DNA of 64,000 bases from JACKAF01 sp041391485 (lineage in GTDB: Bacteria > Bdellovibrionota > FAC87 > UBA2466 > JACKAF01), in the NCBI GenBank assembly GCA_041391485.1, contig JAWKNY010000005.1, forward strand, positions 62,001 through 126,000, given 5' to 3'. Both the position numbers and the translations under genes were made by a program. The notes under the pieces are model-generated. The model searched no databases, was not told the origin of the DNA, and saw only the letters and a program-made list of their open reading frames with translations. Below, piece after piece: positions 1 through 7,908 of the stretch. The first letter of the stretch is position 1; every line of letters starts with the position of its first letter.

Positions 1-5
1 TGGAA

Positions 6-2003
6 GTGGAGTACGCTAGCGCCGAATCGGGAAACCAAGAAGGCAATGCGGAGCTGCTCAAGCAGGACAAACTGCTCTCCGAAATTCGTGAAACCCTCGC
101 CAAGGTCCAAGAGGAAAAACGCAAAGCGAAACTGGCGCTTTACGATCTGGAAAAACTTCAAATTCCGACTCTTGCTTTTGAAATTAAAAACCTGAGCGAA
201 CGACGCAATACGGCCTTGGAAAAAGCGCGTGAGTTCGTTGAGAAGAGCGAAGCCATCCAGAAGCGTGCCGAGGAACTCAAGGCCAAGGCGGAAGAACAAA
301 AAGAGCTGCGCGCGGAGTTAGAGCTGGGAAAGGGCCTAGAGAAGAGAACTTTCACCGCGCGAGCGGCTTCGCGATCGCACCGCAAGGAGGCGTTTCCACC
401 AGCGGTGGCCGACACCCGAGAGGTCGCGATACGCGAGGCTTTAAAAGCGTGCCTGGAGAAATACGCCGATTGTTTTCTCGTGAGTGTAGAAGAAAACAAC
501 GAGTCGGTGGAACTCCGAGACAAGCAGATCGTCGAGGCGGTTCGCTTGCAGCGCCTCATTCATGAGGTGTACCGCCCACAACTGGCGACCGAATTCGAGA
601 ATGCTAAAAAGCAAGCCACCGATTATGTCGAGGCCGCCAAACCGCTTGCCGAGGAAGCACAAGCGCTTCAGAAAAAAGCTTCTGAGCTGGAGTCCGAGCG
701 GGAGCGCCTTAGCCAGCTTATCGTTCGATGTGATTCGGAGTTGTCCGCAGAGAACGGGAAGTTTACCGCACTTGGCGAGACGGTATCCGCCTTGAAGGTG
801 CGTTGTTCCGGGTACGCCGCAGATTTGAAACGGCTCGGTCCCGGAGTCGTAAAAGCCAGGGCGCGCCAAGCGGAACTTTCCGTGGGAGAAGCCGCCGTGC
901 GCGAGCAGTTGGCTTTGGCGCAACAGGCGCTTCAGACCCTGCTGCACGCGAAGTGCCATGAAGAGGCCCAAGACGCGGCCCAAAAAGTGGCCGAACAATA
1001 CGGAGTTCCTGCTGGGGCAACGGCCGGCCGCAAGTCCGGGGAGAGCTTGGCCGAAGCACGGGCGATGCGTCCCTTCTACGTGGCTTCCTATGGGGCGGAA
1101 CCTGAACCCGCAAATCCCGACTACCAGAGAGGTTTGGCGCAAGGGAAAAAGATCGCAGAACAATTTGCAAAGAAATACTCACTCCCCATTGGTTTTAACC
1201 GCGAACTTGAGCGCCGGCTTGAGGAGCAGGTGGAAGATCGTGCGGAGATTGATTACCCCACCTTGGAACCGCTCAAACCCAACACGGCAAGTGACATCAC
1301 GACGATTGCGCCTCGCCCATTGCTCTTGCCTACAGAAGAGAAAGACCCGCGTGAGGCGCACAGCTTTGTCCAGCACCCCGATTGGTTAAAAGATCCATCC
1401 GGAAATTCGGAGCGGCGTGAAGGCCCTGCCGACAGCTTGCTGCGCGTCTCCGATGAGATGGGCAAGAGTGAGCTTGCGAAGCGCTGGACGCAAGTGGAAA
1501 AGACTCTACCGCTCAACCTAAGCGCTCGAGCCCGCAGCCATTTTGAGTCTGAATTTTCGTCGATGTTTTTATCCGAGTTAAACACCCGCTACCGAAGTGA
1601 GGTGCAATCCAGTTATCGCGAGGCGGAGGTAAAGTCTCTGGAGCAAGAGAGAGAGTTTCCAAACCTCAAGATCCGATGCGAGGCGGACGGCCGCTTTGAT
1701 CGCGGCGTTGAGGACGGGATTCGCACTTATCTGGAGTCGGCAGCGAGAAAGGCTCAGGACGAGGGCCGCAAGGCTCTGGATCAGCAGCTGCAGAGTTCGT
1801 TGCTTCCTCTTAAAGTTCAGTTCCGTTGGAAAAATCGCTTCACTAAGTTTTCTAAAAGTTCCGGTCCTGCGATGAGCGTCGTGGGTGATGTTTTTGAGGC
1901 TCTATGCTGTCGTCACGAATCCAAATGCAAAAGCCGTTGCGGAAGGAACGATTCGTTTACACCTACGCGGCGCTTTGGGAGAGCGAGATTTTTATCTTCC
2001 TGA
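6..2003 (+). CDS. Long coiled-coil protein, 5' part (start probably upstream of window)
   Basis: I do not recognise the family. The protein is dominated by heptad-like Lys/Glu/Ala/Leu coiled-coil sequence over roughly residues 15-330, followed by a more mixed region. The GTG at position 6 is only the first possible start in the window; the frame is open to the left edge, so the true start may lie outside. The last ~35 residues (after about 1890) are Cys/Arg-rich and look out of frame. The reading appears to continue in the overlapping frame that becomes the next feature, through a one-base change in the T5 run at 1891-1895. If so, the real product is one protein of about 1000 residues: an N-terminal coiled coil and a C-terminal globular domain. 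It is followed directly by the TonB-like/VWA gene, which suggests an envelope-associated function. No catalytic motif is visible. Confidence 0.6.
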   Translation: MEYASAESGNQEGNAELLKQDKLLSEIRETLAKVQEEKRKAKLALYDLEKLQIPTLAFEIKNLSERRNTALEKAREFVEKSEAIQKRAEELKAKAEEQKELRAELELGKGLEKRTFTARAASRSHRKEAFPPAVADTREVAIREALKACLEKYADCFLVSVEENNESVELRDKQIVEAVRLQRLIHEVYRPQLATEFENAKKQATDYVEAAKPLAEEAQALQKKASELESERERLSQLIVRCDSELSAENGKFTALGETVSALKVRCSGYAADLKRLGPGVVKARARQAELSVGEAAVREQLALAQQALQTLLHAKCHEEAQDAAQKVAEQYGVPAGATAGRKSGESLAEARAMRPFYVASYGAEPEPANPDYQRGLAQGKKIAEQFAKKYSLPIGFNRELERRLEEQVEDRAEIDYPTLEPLKPNTASDITTIAPRPLLLPTEEKDPREAHSFVQHPDWLKDPSGNSERREGPADSLLRVSDEMGKSELAKRWTQVEKTLPLNLSARARSHFESEFSSMFLSELNTRYRSEVQSSYREAEVKSLEQEREFPNLKIRCEADGRFDRGVEDGIRTYLESAARKAQDEGRKALDQQLQSSLLPLKVQFRWKNRFTKFSKSSGPAMSVVGDVFEALCCRHESKCKSRCGRNDSFTPTRRFGRARFLSS

Positions 2004-2991
2004 GATTCCCGGCCGGACGGAGCTAACCGTGCGGCGTCTGGTATCCGAACGTTTACAAAAAGCAGGATCGCGTGCGGTGGAACTGCGGGCGAGCTTGCAG
2101 GCAAAGACCGGAGCGCTGGAGCTTGCGTCTGAAGTCATGGAGCTTTTGAGTCTTTCGGGGCCTCAGTTCATGGAGACCGTGCGTTGGGAAGGGCCAGAGA
2201 ACTCAGGGAGGTTGTTGTTCTCCCTGGCAGATTCGGTGGGCACGCTTTCCACCTCCTCTTGGGAGCAGCTGCAGCTTCAACCACGCTATGATCTCGGCGA
2301 TTGGGAGATGTCCTCGCTCAAACCGGCTGACAATGCTGAGGGCGAGCGGGTTTGGGAAGCCGCTCTCAATGAGAATGAGAACTTGGGCGGCAACATCGAG
2401 GCGCCTTTGACGGCCTACTGGCGTGAGGTAAACGACAAGGTGGAAGGACCCGATCTGGAGAAGCCCGCCCGTGAGGCCTTTCCGACCAACACGTTTTTTC
2501 TAAATAGCTACGGAAGCCGCAGCCCGTACGAGCTTCTTCTTTGCGATTTTAGTTTTCCAGGCCTTTACAGACTCGCCGCGGGGGATAGCCGCGAACGGTG
2601 TTCGGCCAAATACCTGGAAGAGAATAGTTTGGATAGGCTCCACTCCATTGAGCTGGCCCGTTCCGATCGCTCGGATCCACGATTCAGTGCTGTCTTTTTC
2701 GTAGAGTCCCGCAAGGATGTCTTCTCCCCGAACGATTTTACGATCCGCATGGATTCGGAGCGCTCACACGCCGATATTCGCGGTGAAACCACCGCGTGCC
2801 GGCGACAACAAAACCGCTTCATGAAAGGCGATACCTTTGAATGTGTGCTGGACGGAAGAGTGCTGCGAGTGGGCACCGCCGGTTTTAGAACTGACAACAA
2901 AGAAGTCGTACTCGCCGTGGAGTTTCTTCTCAACAACAGCGTTTACCAAAGACTAAGGGTGCCGCTCGTGGTTCCAAGGGGCGAGGGATAG
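1885..2991 (+). CDS. C-terminal part of the frameshifted coiled-coil protein, unknown domain
   Basis: This frame overlaps the end of the previous one and starts inside it without a convincing ribosome-binding site. The first residues read straight on as a regular folded segment (LYAVVTNPNAKAVAEGTIRL), while the upstream frame turns into low-quality sequence at the same point. That favours one gene split by an indel in the T5 run at 1891-1895; removing one T joins the frames. The product is soluble-looking, mixed alpha/beta, with no signal peptide of its own and no motif I recognise. Its stop lies one base before the GTG of the next gene, so the two are almost certainly co-transcribed. A true pair of overlapping genes is the alternative. 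Confidence 0.6.
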   Translation: MMFLRLYAVVTNPNAKAVAEGTIRLHLRGALGERDFYLPEIPGRTELTVRRLVSERLQKAGSRAVELRASLQAKTGALELASEVMELLSLSGPQFMETVRWEGPENSGRLLFSLADSVGTLSTSSWEQLQLQPRYDLGDWEMSSLKPADNAEGERVWEAALNENENLGGNIEAPLTAYWREVNDKVEGPDLEKPAREAFPTNTFFLNSYGSRSPYELLLCDFSFPGLYRLAAGDSRERCSAKYLEENSLDRLHSIELARSDRSDPRFSAVFFVESRKDVFSPNDFTIRMDSERSHADIRGETTACRRQQNRFMKGDTFECVLDGRVLRVGTAGFRTDNKEVVLAVEFLLNNSVYQRLRVPLVVPRGEG

Positions 2992-2992
2992 C

Positions 2993-4279
2993 GTGATCGA
3001 CACCTTGCTCAGTCAATCCTTTTGGCGAAAAGGGCTAAGCCTATTCCTTGCATTATTGCTTTTTGTTCCGGCTCCCATGTGGGGAAACGATCAGCTTCCC
3101 ACCTGTCCGGAGCGAATTGAGTCCGTAAGCAGAAAACCCGAATCGGTCGAAAGTCGGATCCAACGGTACAAGTCCGTCACCATAAGTGTGGCCTTGCATC
3201 TCGCGATCCTGGGCGTACTGGCTTTGCCTGCCTGGAATTTTGCGACCCGTCCGGATCCTCTGCTGCTCTCGACGGTGATCGAAGACGACGAGATAGACTC
3301 TGCCCTCATTGTTGAATTTGTCGCTCCCACAGACGAGTCGGCTCGCTTCTCACCGACAGAAGGGGAAGCGGAGGAGCCAGTAGAAGAACCGGAAGAACAG
3401 TTGGTTCGTCGGTTAGCCTCGCTCGAAAGTGAAGCCGTGGAGAGCCCCGAGGTTCCAAACCCGCTGGCTAAAGCTCCCGATCCGCCACCCGAACCCAAAC
3501 CGGATCCGAAACCAGAGCCCAAACCCGATCCGGCGCCCAAAGTGGAACCGACACCGGGACCTGCGGCCGTAGTCGCCTCTACGACTCCGGGTACAGGTTC
3601 CAGTAGCGAAGCGGAAGCGGCTCCCTCCGAGCCAGCGCCCACAACGCCGACGCCACCGGCACCCTTGGCGGCGGCAGCGTCGGCCGCCTCAACTCCCAGT
3701 GCAGCCAGTCCTAGCGGATCGGTAACGAACGTGCAGACACAAGGTTTAAACGAGGGCCTGATGACGGCCATTGAAGGAGCGGCGGCGCACGCCAACGAAG
3801 ACCAGCCGCTCAATGTGGTGATTGCCGTCGACGTAACGGGAAGCATGACTCCCTACATTGAAAGCATCAAAGCGAACATGCACAAGCTCATCGATACGTT
3901 GGAAAAAGTGAAGGGTCGTGGAGTGCCGGTGAAGGTGGGAGTAATGACCTACAGCGACTTTGTTGCTTTTAACCCGCCCTATTGGGTGCAACTGGATCTC
4001 ACCTCTGATTTTGTCAAACTGCGACAGGATTTTACGAGCAAAGTGCAGCTGCGCACGTCGTCAGCTAACGGTGACATCCCAGAAGCGTCACTGGATGCAC
4101 TGGTGGGCGCGTCCAAGAACTTTAGCTGGGACCGCGGCGCCAAAGCGACGGTCATTGTTATTAGCGACGCAGACTGGAAACCCAGAACCGCGGACGGAAA
4201 AGACAAAAGCGCTGTTCTGCGAGAACTCCAGTCGCACAATCCTCCTATCTTTGTACAGGATATTCACGTCAGCAAATGA
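2993..4279 (+). CDS. TonB-like anchor and Pro-rich linker fused to a VWA domain
   Basis: Domain order: hydrophobic segment (residues 13-30), a second membrane segment (62-82) containing SVALH, an acidic then Pro/Glu/Lys-rich stretch (about 115-230), and a von Willebrand A domain (about 272-428) with the MIDAS start DVTGS at 280-284. In TonB the transmembrane helix carries an S-x3-H motif that couples to ExbB/ExbD, followed by a Pro/Glu/Lys linker. Residues 65-69 plus the linker copy that design, but the TonB C-terminal domain is replaced by VWA, a metal-dependent protein-binding fold. Inference: an envelope-spanning protein that presents a VWA adhesion module. The extra N-terminal hydrophobic segment is awkward, because two spanning helices would put VWA in the cytoplasm; the true start may be internal. 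The GTG start is one base after the previous stop. No ExbB/ExbD genes are visible here. Confidence 0.7.
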   Translation: MIDTLLSQSFWRKGLSLFLALLLFVPAPMWGNDQLPTCPERIESVSRKPESVESRIQRYKSVTISVALHLAILGVLALPAWNFATRPDPLLLSTVIEDDEIDSALIVEFVAPTDESARFSPTEGEAEEPVEEPEEQLVRRLASLESEAVESPEVPNPLAKAPDPPPEPKPDPKPEPKPDPAPKVEPTPGPAAVVASTTPGTGSSSEAEAAPSEPAPTTPTPPAPLAAAASAASTPSAASPSGSVTNVQTQGLNEGLMTAIEGAAAHANEDQPLNVVIAVDVTGSMTPYIESIKANMHKLIDTLEKVKGRGVPVKVGVMTYSDFVAFNPPYWVQLDLTSDFVKLRQDFTSKVQLRTSSANGDIPEASLDALVGASKNFSWDRGAKATVIVISDADWKPRTADGKDKSAVLRELQSHNPPIFVQDIHVSK

Positions 4280-4303
4280 CGTGTCTTGCAAAAGGAGAAG
4301 AAG

Positions 4304-5098
4304 ATGAAAACCGGAAAACTAAACGCGCTCACCGTGGCGGTGCTGGGATTGGTTGCCGTCCCGCTCGTCGCCGATGAGTTTGTATCCATGGGTGAGTATC
4401 TCAGCCGCGCCACCGTGAAGGACGGTGAACGGGGCTACTATTCAGGCAACAACCAGGACATGGTGTTCATCAACTCCAAGAACGAGATCGTATGGTCTTC
4501 CAAAGGGGGATGGACCAAAGGCGGGCACGGACAGGTAAGCAGCCAAGAAGCGAGTCGTATCCGAGCGGAAATGCGCGCCGAAAAAGCGCAGAAAGATCGC
4601 GAAGTGCGAGAAGGACGTCGCAACGTGGAGTACGGCGAGTACATTAGCCGTGGCACCACCTACCACGGGTACGCCGGACATTGGAGCGGGAACAACCAGG
4701 ACGCTCTTTTCGTTAGCTCCGACTACGGGATCATTTACTCAAGCCGAGGCGGCTGGGTGAAGGGTTTCGGTCCGGAGTTCGATCCCGTTGCACAAGCCAA
4801 GTGGGGCGCTGGGATCAGCGACGACGCCCAAATCTACAGCGGAATCTCAGACCCCAACACTTTGGCGCGCGCGTCTTTTTTGCAGCCCAATCAACTTTAC
4901 GTGGTGGTCGAAGCGGGCCGCCGTTTTGTGACGGCCTCTTACAGTGTGGGAGGAAGGACTGTGCTTTCAAATCAGCCACTCACGGATGGAACCATTGTTC
5001 CCGGTCGCATGCTGGGTAAGTCGGGCGAAGACGCCAAACGGCGGTACCAGTTTAAGCCCGAGGGGAACGGGTACCGATTCAATCCTATCATCGAGTAG
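4304..5098 (+). CDS. Secreted protein with two ~45-residue repeats
   Basis: I chose the ATG at 4304 because AAAGGAG lies 7 bases upstream; a TTG at 4286 sits inside that leader. Residues 1-23 form a signal peptide ending in VADEF-type sequence. Two related units follow, about 28-73 and 108-154, each with a GEY-(I/L)-SR start, the sequence SGNNQD and an SS(K/R)GGW-(T/V)-KG end. A charged Arg/Glu/Lys linker separates them. The C-terminal third is different and contains a possible small beta domain. No enzyme motif is visible; the repeats look like a small binding or surface module. It is the third gene of the cluster with the coiled-coil and VWA proteins and is followed by a strong terminator hairpin. 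Function unknown. Confidence 0.75.
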   Translation: MKTGKLNALTVAVLGLVAVPLVADEFVSMGEYLSRATVKDGERGYYSGNNQDMVFINSKNEIVWSSKGGWTKGGHGQVSSQEASRIRAEMRAEKAQKDREVREGRRNVEYGEYISRGTTYHGYAGHWSGNNQDALFVSSDYGIIYSSRGGWVKGFGPEFDPVAQAKWGAGISDDAQIYSGISDPNTLARASFLQPNQLYVVVEAGRRFVTASYSVGGRTVLSNQPLTDGTIVPGRMLGKSGEDAKRRYQFKPEGNGYRFNPIIE

Positions 5099-5107
5099 TC
5101 GATGCTT

Positions 5108-5142
5108 GTCCCTCCTTCGATTTTGGGAGTCGAGGGAGGGAC
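5108..5142 (+). terminator. Rho-independent-type terminator
   Basis: A 13-bp stem (GTCCCTCCTTCGA with TCGAGGGAGGGAC, one G-T pair) closes a 9-base loop just after the stop of the repeat protein. It is followed by the pyrimidine-rich tail CTCTTTCCTTCCC. It probably ends the 1-5.1 kb cluster. Confidence 0.7.
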
Positions 5143-5165
5143 TCTTTCCTTCCCTTCCTAATCGA

Positions 5166-5181
5166 TGGCACAAGGGTTGCT
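5166..5181 (+). promoter_or_regulatory. Sigma-54 promoter of the lytic transglycosylase gene
   Basis: TGGCACAAGGGTTGCT matches the sigma-54 consensus (TGGCAC-N5-TTGCA/T) at every conserved position, with GG and GC separated by exactly 10 bases. It lies between a terminator and the next gene, in the right orientation. The predicted transcription start is about 5192, giving a leader of about 80-105 bases. Confidence 0.8.
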
Positions 5182-5273
5182 CTCTTTCCCGCCGTGAGGC
5201 TGGGGGATGGGCTGCCGTGCGGTGCCGCGCCCCTTTTGAGTCGTAATTTGTCACTTTTGGGGCGGAGATTGTC

Positions 5274-6611
5274 TTGAAATTCCCGGTAAAAATCGCAATG
5301 GGAAGTGAGCCCGGAGTGCTCTGGAAGCGCTTGTGGAGTTCGTGCTCCGTTCTCTTGACCCTGGTCATTACCTTTTGGGTTTCTTCAATTGGAAAAGCAG
5401 CGGAACGGATCCGAAAGACCGTCAAAACAAAAACTACATCCTGGAAAGCTTCTTACTCGGAAACACTCAACGCGCGGGCTTGGAACTATTTTCGTCCGGC
5501 CTGGCAATCCTCTACTCATTTGGGACACCCGCTCCCCATCGCGAAGATCAAAAACATCATTCAGGACCCGCAGGATAGGGTCGAGAAAAAGTTTAGAGTT
5601 CCACCGAGTCTGCGTGGCCGTGTGGCCTTTTGGATCGATGTGTTTTCGCGTTTTGATAGCAACTACCGCATCATTCATGATCGGGATTTTCCTGAGCTTG
5701 TTTATGGCTTCATTGATTTTACTTCGATCAACAGCACACTGCCGCCCGCTGTGGCGCGCTGGCGTCGGCGTGAGATTGAACGTCGCGTGATGTTGGAGCT
5801 TAAAGCGCGCATCGGTGAGGCAACCGAAATGACCAAGCCGCGTAGGCCTCGTCTCTCACCTGAGGAAAAGAAAGATCTTCTGCGGGTTCTTAGCAAGCAC
5901 AATTTTGAAAACCGGTACGAGGTCCTTCGACGCCTTCGTCGCATGCGATCCCAAACGGGGCACAAAGATCATTTTCTGGCAGCCATGCGTCGGGCCAATG
6001 ATCTCATCCCTCCCATTGAACAATTATTCAAAGAGCGCGGTCTTCCGATGATTCTCGCGCGCTTGCCTTTTGTGGAGTCTTCTTTCAATCGCTGGGCGGT
6101 TTCGAAAACGGGTGCGGTGGGCATCTGGCAGTTTATGCCCTCTACGGCAAAACGTTACGATCCTTCGGGAACGCCCGCCGAACTGTCCGATCCGATCCGC
6201 CAAAGCCGAAGTGCCGCACGCATGCTTACCATCTTGTACGAACGTCTAGGACGCTGGGACTATGCCGTCACGGCTTACAATCAAGGTGTCTTGCGGGTGC
6301 AACGCATCGCACGCCAGCACAAAACAAATAGCATCTCTGAAATGATTGCGATCCCGCCGCAACGTGGAACGCTGGGCTTTGCGGGTAAGAATTTCTACGC
6401 GGAGCTTTTAGCCGTAAACTTGATTGAGAAATATAAGGACAAGGTCTTTAAGGGACATGAGTTTGGGCCGTCTGTCCAACTGGTAAAACAAAAGCGTGTG
6501 CGGAAAACAGCCAAACCCGTCGTTTATGGCCCACCCGCTCCCAAGCGCGTGCGCTCGCACCACTCAATTACAAAGCGTCACACGATAAAGCGTTACCGCC
6601 GGGGGCGCTAA
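5274..6611 (+). CDS. Lytic murein transglycosylase, SLT (MltD-like) domain
   Basis: This is a periplasmic peptidoglycan lytic transglycosylase. After an N-terminal basic/hydrophobic segment (about 14-42, signal or anchor) and a ~200-residue pre-domain, the SLT fold spans about 248-400. It has the catalytic Glu in PFVESSF (E268), GAVGIWQFMPSTA and AYNQG, all hallmarks of the family. The C-terminus ends in a very basic tail (KRVRSHHSITKRH type), with no LysM repeat, unlike classical MltD. The start could be TTG 5274 or ATG 5298 (same frame); the signal segment is kept with either. A near-perfect sigma-54 promoter lies upstream, so it may be co-regulated with flagellar genes, which would fit a role in opening the wall for the rod or in another developmental step. 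The gene converges on the GNAT gene with a 5-base gap. Confidence 0.88.
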   Translation: MKFPVKIAMGSEPGVLWKRLWSSCSVLLTLVITFWVSSIGKAAERIRKTVKTKTTSWKASYSETLNARAWNYFRPAWQSSTHLGHPLPIAKIKNIIQDPQDRVEKKFRVPPSLRGRVAFWIDVFSRFDSNYRIIHDRDFPELVYGFIDFTSINSTLPPAVARWRRREIERRVMLELKARIGEATEMTKPRRPRLSPEEKKDLLRVLSKHNFENRYEVLRRLRRMRSQTGHKDHFLAAMRRANDLIPPIEQLFKERGLPMILARLPFVESSFNRWAVSKTGAVGIWQFMPSTAKRYDPSGTPAELSDPIRQSRSAARMLTILYERLGRWDYAVTAYNQGVLRVQRIARQHKTNSISEMIAIPPQRGTLGFAGKNFYAELLAVNLIEKYKDKVFKGHEFGPSVQLVKQKRVRKTAKPVVYGPPAPKRVRSHHSITKRHTIKRYRRGR

Positions 6612-6616
6612 GGGCC

Positions 6617-7039
6617 TTAGGGTTTCATCGCTAGTAAACCGACCCCGCCAGGGTAGCGGTCTTCACACCACTTGAATTTGTCGAGTACCTCTTGAGGTAC
6701 CTGACTCGGATCCATCTCCGAAAAACCGATAGAACGATACAGTTCCACTAGATGGGCGAGGGGGATGCAATAGACGATCTTTCCTTTGGCGCGCGCTAAT
6801 AGGAAATCAATTACCGACTTCGCCACTCCGGTGCCTCTAAAGAATTCTTCCACAAAGATGCCGCCCAGCTCAAAGCTCTGATCCTCAATGGGGATCAATC
6901 GGCCCACTCCGGCGCGACGTCCGTCAATCTCTGCGACGGCGACGGTTTCCTTGGCAAAGTGGGAAGCCAGAAAGCCCGCTTGTTCGTACCGTGTGTTGAT
7001 CCACGGGTGATCTTCTTCTGTAGCCAGTCTTACTTGCAT
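6617..7039 (-). CDS. GNAT-family N-acetyltransferase
   Basis: A small (140-residue) single-domain GNAT protein, expected to transfer acetyl from acetyl-CoA to an amine. Motif A is recognisable around the sequence GGIFVEEFFRGTGVAKSVID (beta4 then Arg/Gly-rich pyrophosphate loop). The usual beta5-alpha4 region follows, with LYRSIGF near the C-terminus. I place the start at the ATG at 7039, where AGGAGGCAC precedes it; the frame extends upstream but only into the previous gene. It lies 11 bases downstream of the outer-membrane protein gene and is probably co-transcribed. The substrate cannot be told from sequence. No signal peptide, so cytoplasmic. Confidence 0.85.
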   Translation of the reverse strand: MQVRLATEEDHPWINTRYEQAGFLASHFAKETVAVAEIDGRRAGVGRLIPIEDQSFELGGIFVEEFFRGTGVAKSVIDFLLARAKGKIVYCIPLAHLVELYRSIGFSEMDPSQVPQEVLDKFKWCEDRYPGGVGLLAMKP

Positions 7040-7049
7040 CCTGTGCCTC

Positions 7050-7831
7050 CTAAAACTCCAAACCCACAGATAGGTTAACAAATTCGGCGAGCACGCGCAG
7101 CCTAAGCGCTTCTGACAAGCGAATGCCGAGTCCAATTCCGAAATTGGGATCGAGATTCTGGAACAGGCCGCCCGTTACAAAATGGAACCCTCCGTCAGAA
7201 GTGGGTCGGGAATCGTACTCAAAAAGTCTTGTGTGCACGCCCGCAAAAAGTTCCAAAATCAACGACTCATCCTCCTGCAGCGGAATGAGTAGCCTTAGAC
7301 GTAAAGGGAGTTGAAAGTAGAGATGGGTGAAACTATCCACGAGCGGAAGCGCGCTCAAGCGGGAGAAAGTAAAGCCAATGCCGAACTCGCCGTGCAAAAA
7401 GCGTCACCAAAAGGGACAATGGGAAGTGAAGCCAGAAAATCCAAGCCGTAAGAAGTAAAGCGCCTATCGTACGTGTTCTCTCGGATAAGAGGCGTGTGAA
7501 CTAAAGCGCTGAGAAAGTGCGTGTCCAAGGGGCTGGCGGGTGGGCGCTCGTAACGGATGCGGGGACGGTAGACTCTTTCCTGACGGCGGCGTTTGTCGTT
7601 TGGGCGAGTAGGTCCTTTCTCAGGAGGCCGGCGGCGTCGCGGAGCGCTACGTTTTTCGTTTTCTTCCCCATCGCGTGCGCGCCGAATTGGCAAAAGCGGC
7701 GGATCTTCTTCAGATTCAATCTGATCTTGGCGTGCGCCTTCGTCTTGGTAAACCGGCTCGGCATACAGCGGTCGTGTCGCCGACAGCCAGAGAAAAAAAA
7801 GTGCGAGATGGAAACAGTGTCGAATCATCAA
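7050..7831 (-). CDS. Outer-membrane beta-barrel-like protein (one frameshift)
   Basis: The N-terminal part has a signal peptide (hydrophobic run, cleavage near YAEP), then a strongly charged Arg/Glu/Pro-rich stretch of about 75 residues, then barrel-type alternation of hydrophobic and polar residues. The frame breaks in the A5 run at 7396-7400 (T5 on the coding strand). Adding one base continues GDAF into LHGEFGIGF and the barrel strands, ending in NLSVGLEF, with the terminal aromatic typical of outer-membrane proteins. Whole length about 260 residues. The basic linker after the signal peptide is unusual for a porin. Specific function unknown. It is followed closely by the GNAT gene and diverges from the aconitase gene. 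Confidence 0.65.
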
Positions 7832-7908
7832 AATGGTGTTCGCACTATTCTAGAACTCCAAATAAGAGCTGGCAACGTCGGGTTCTCAGAGCTATACTCC
7901 GGGGCACC

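Noticed and set aside
441..1163. 240-residue antisense frame in the coiled-coil gene
   Set aside because: Low-complexity complement of a Lys/Glu-rich coiled coil, without ribosome-binding site or context.
3091..3846. Long antisense frame (251 residues) opposite the Pro-rich linker
   Set aside because: It is a mirror of the repetitive Pro/Glu/Lys/Ala linker of the VWA gene, with Gly/Ser/Ala-rich low-complexity translation and no start signal.
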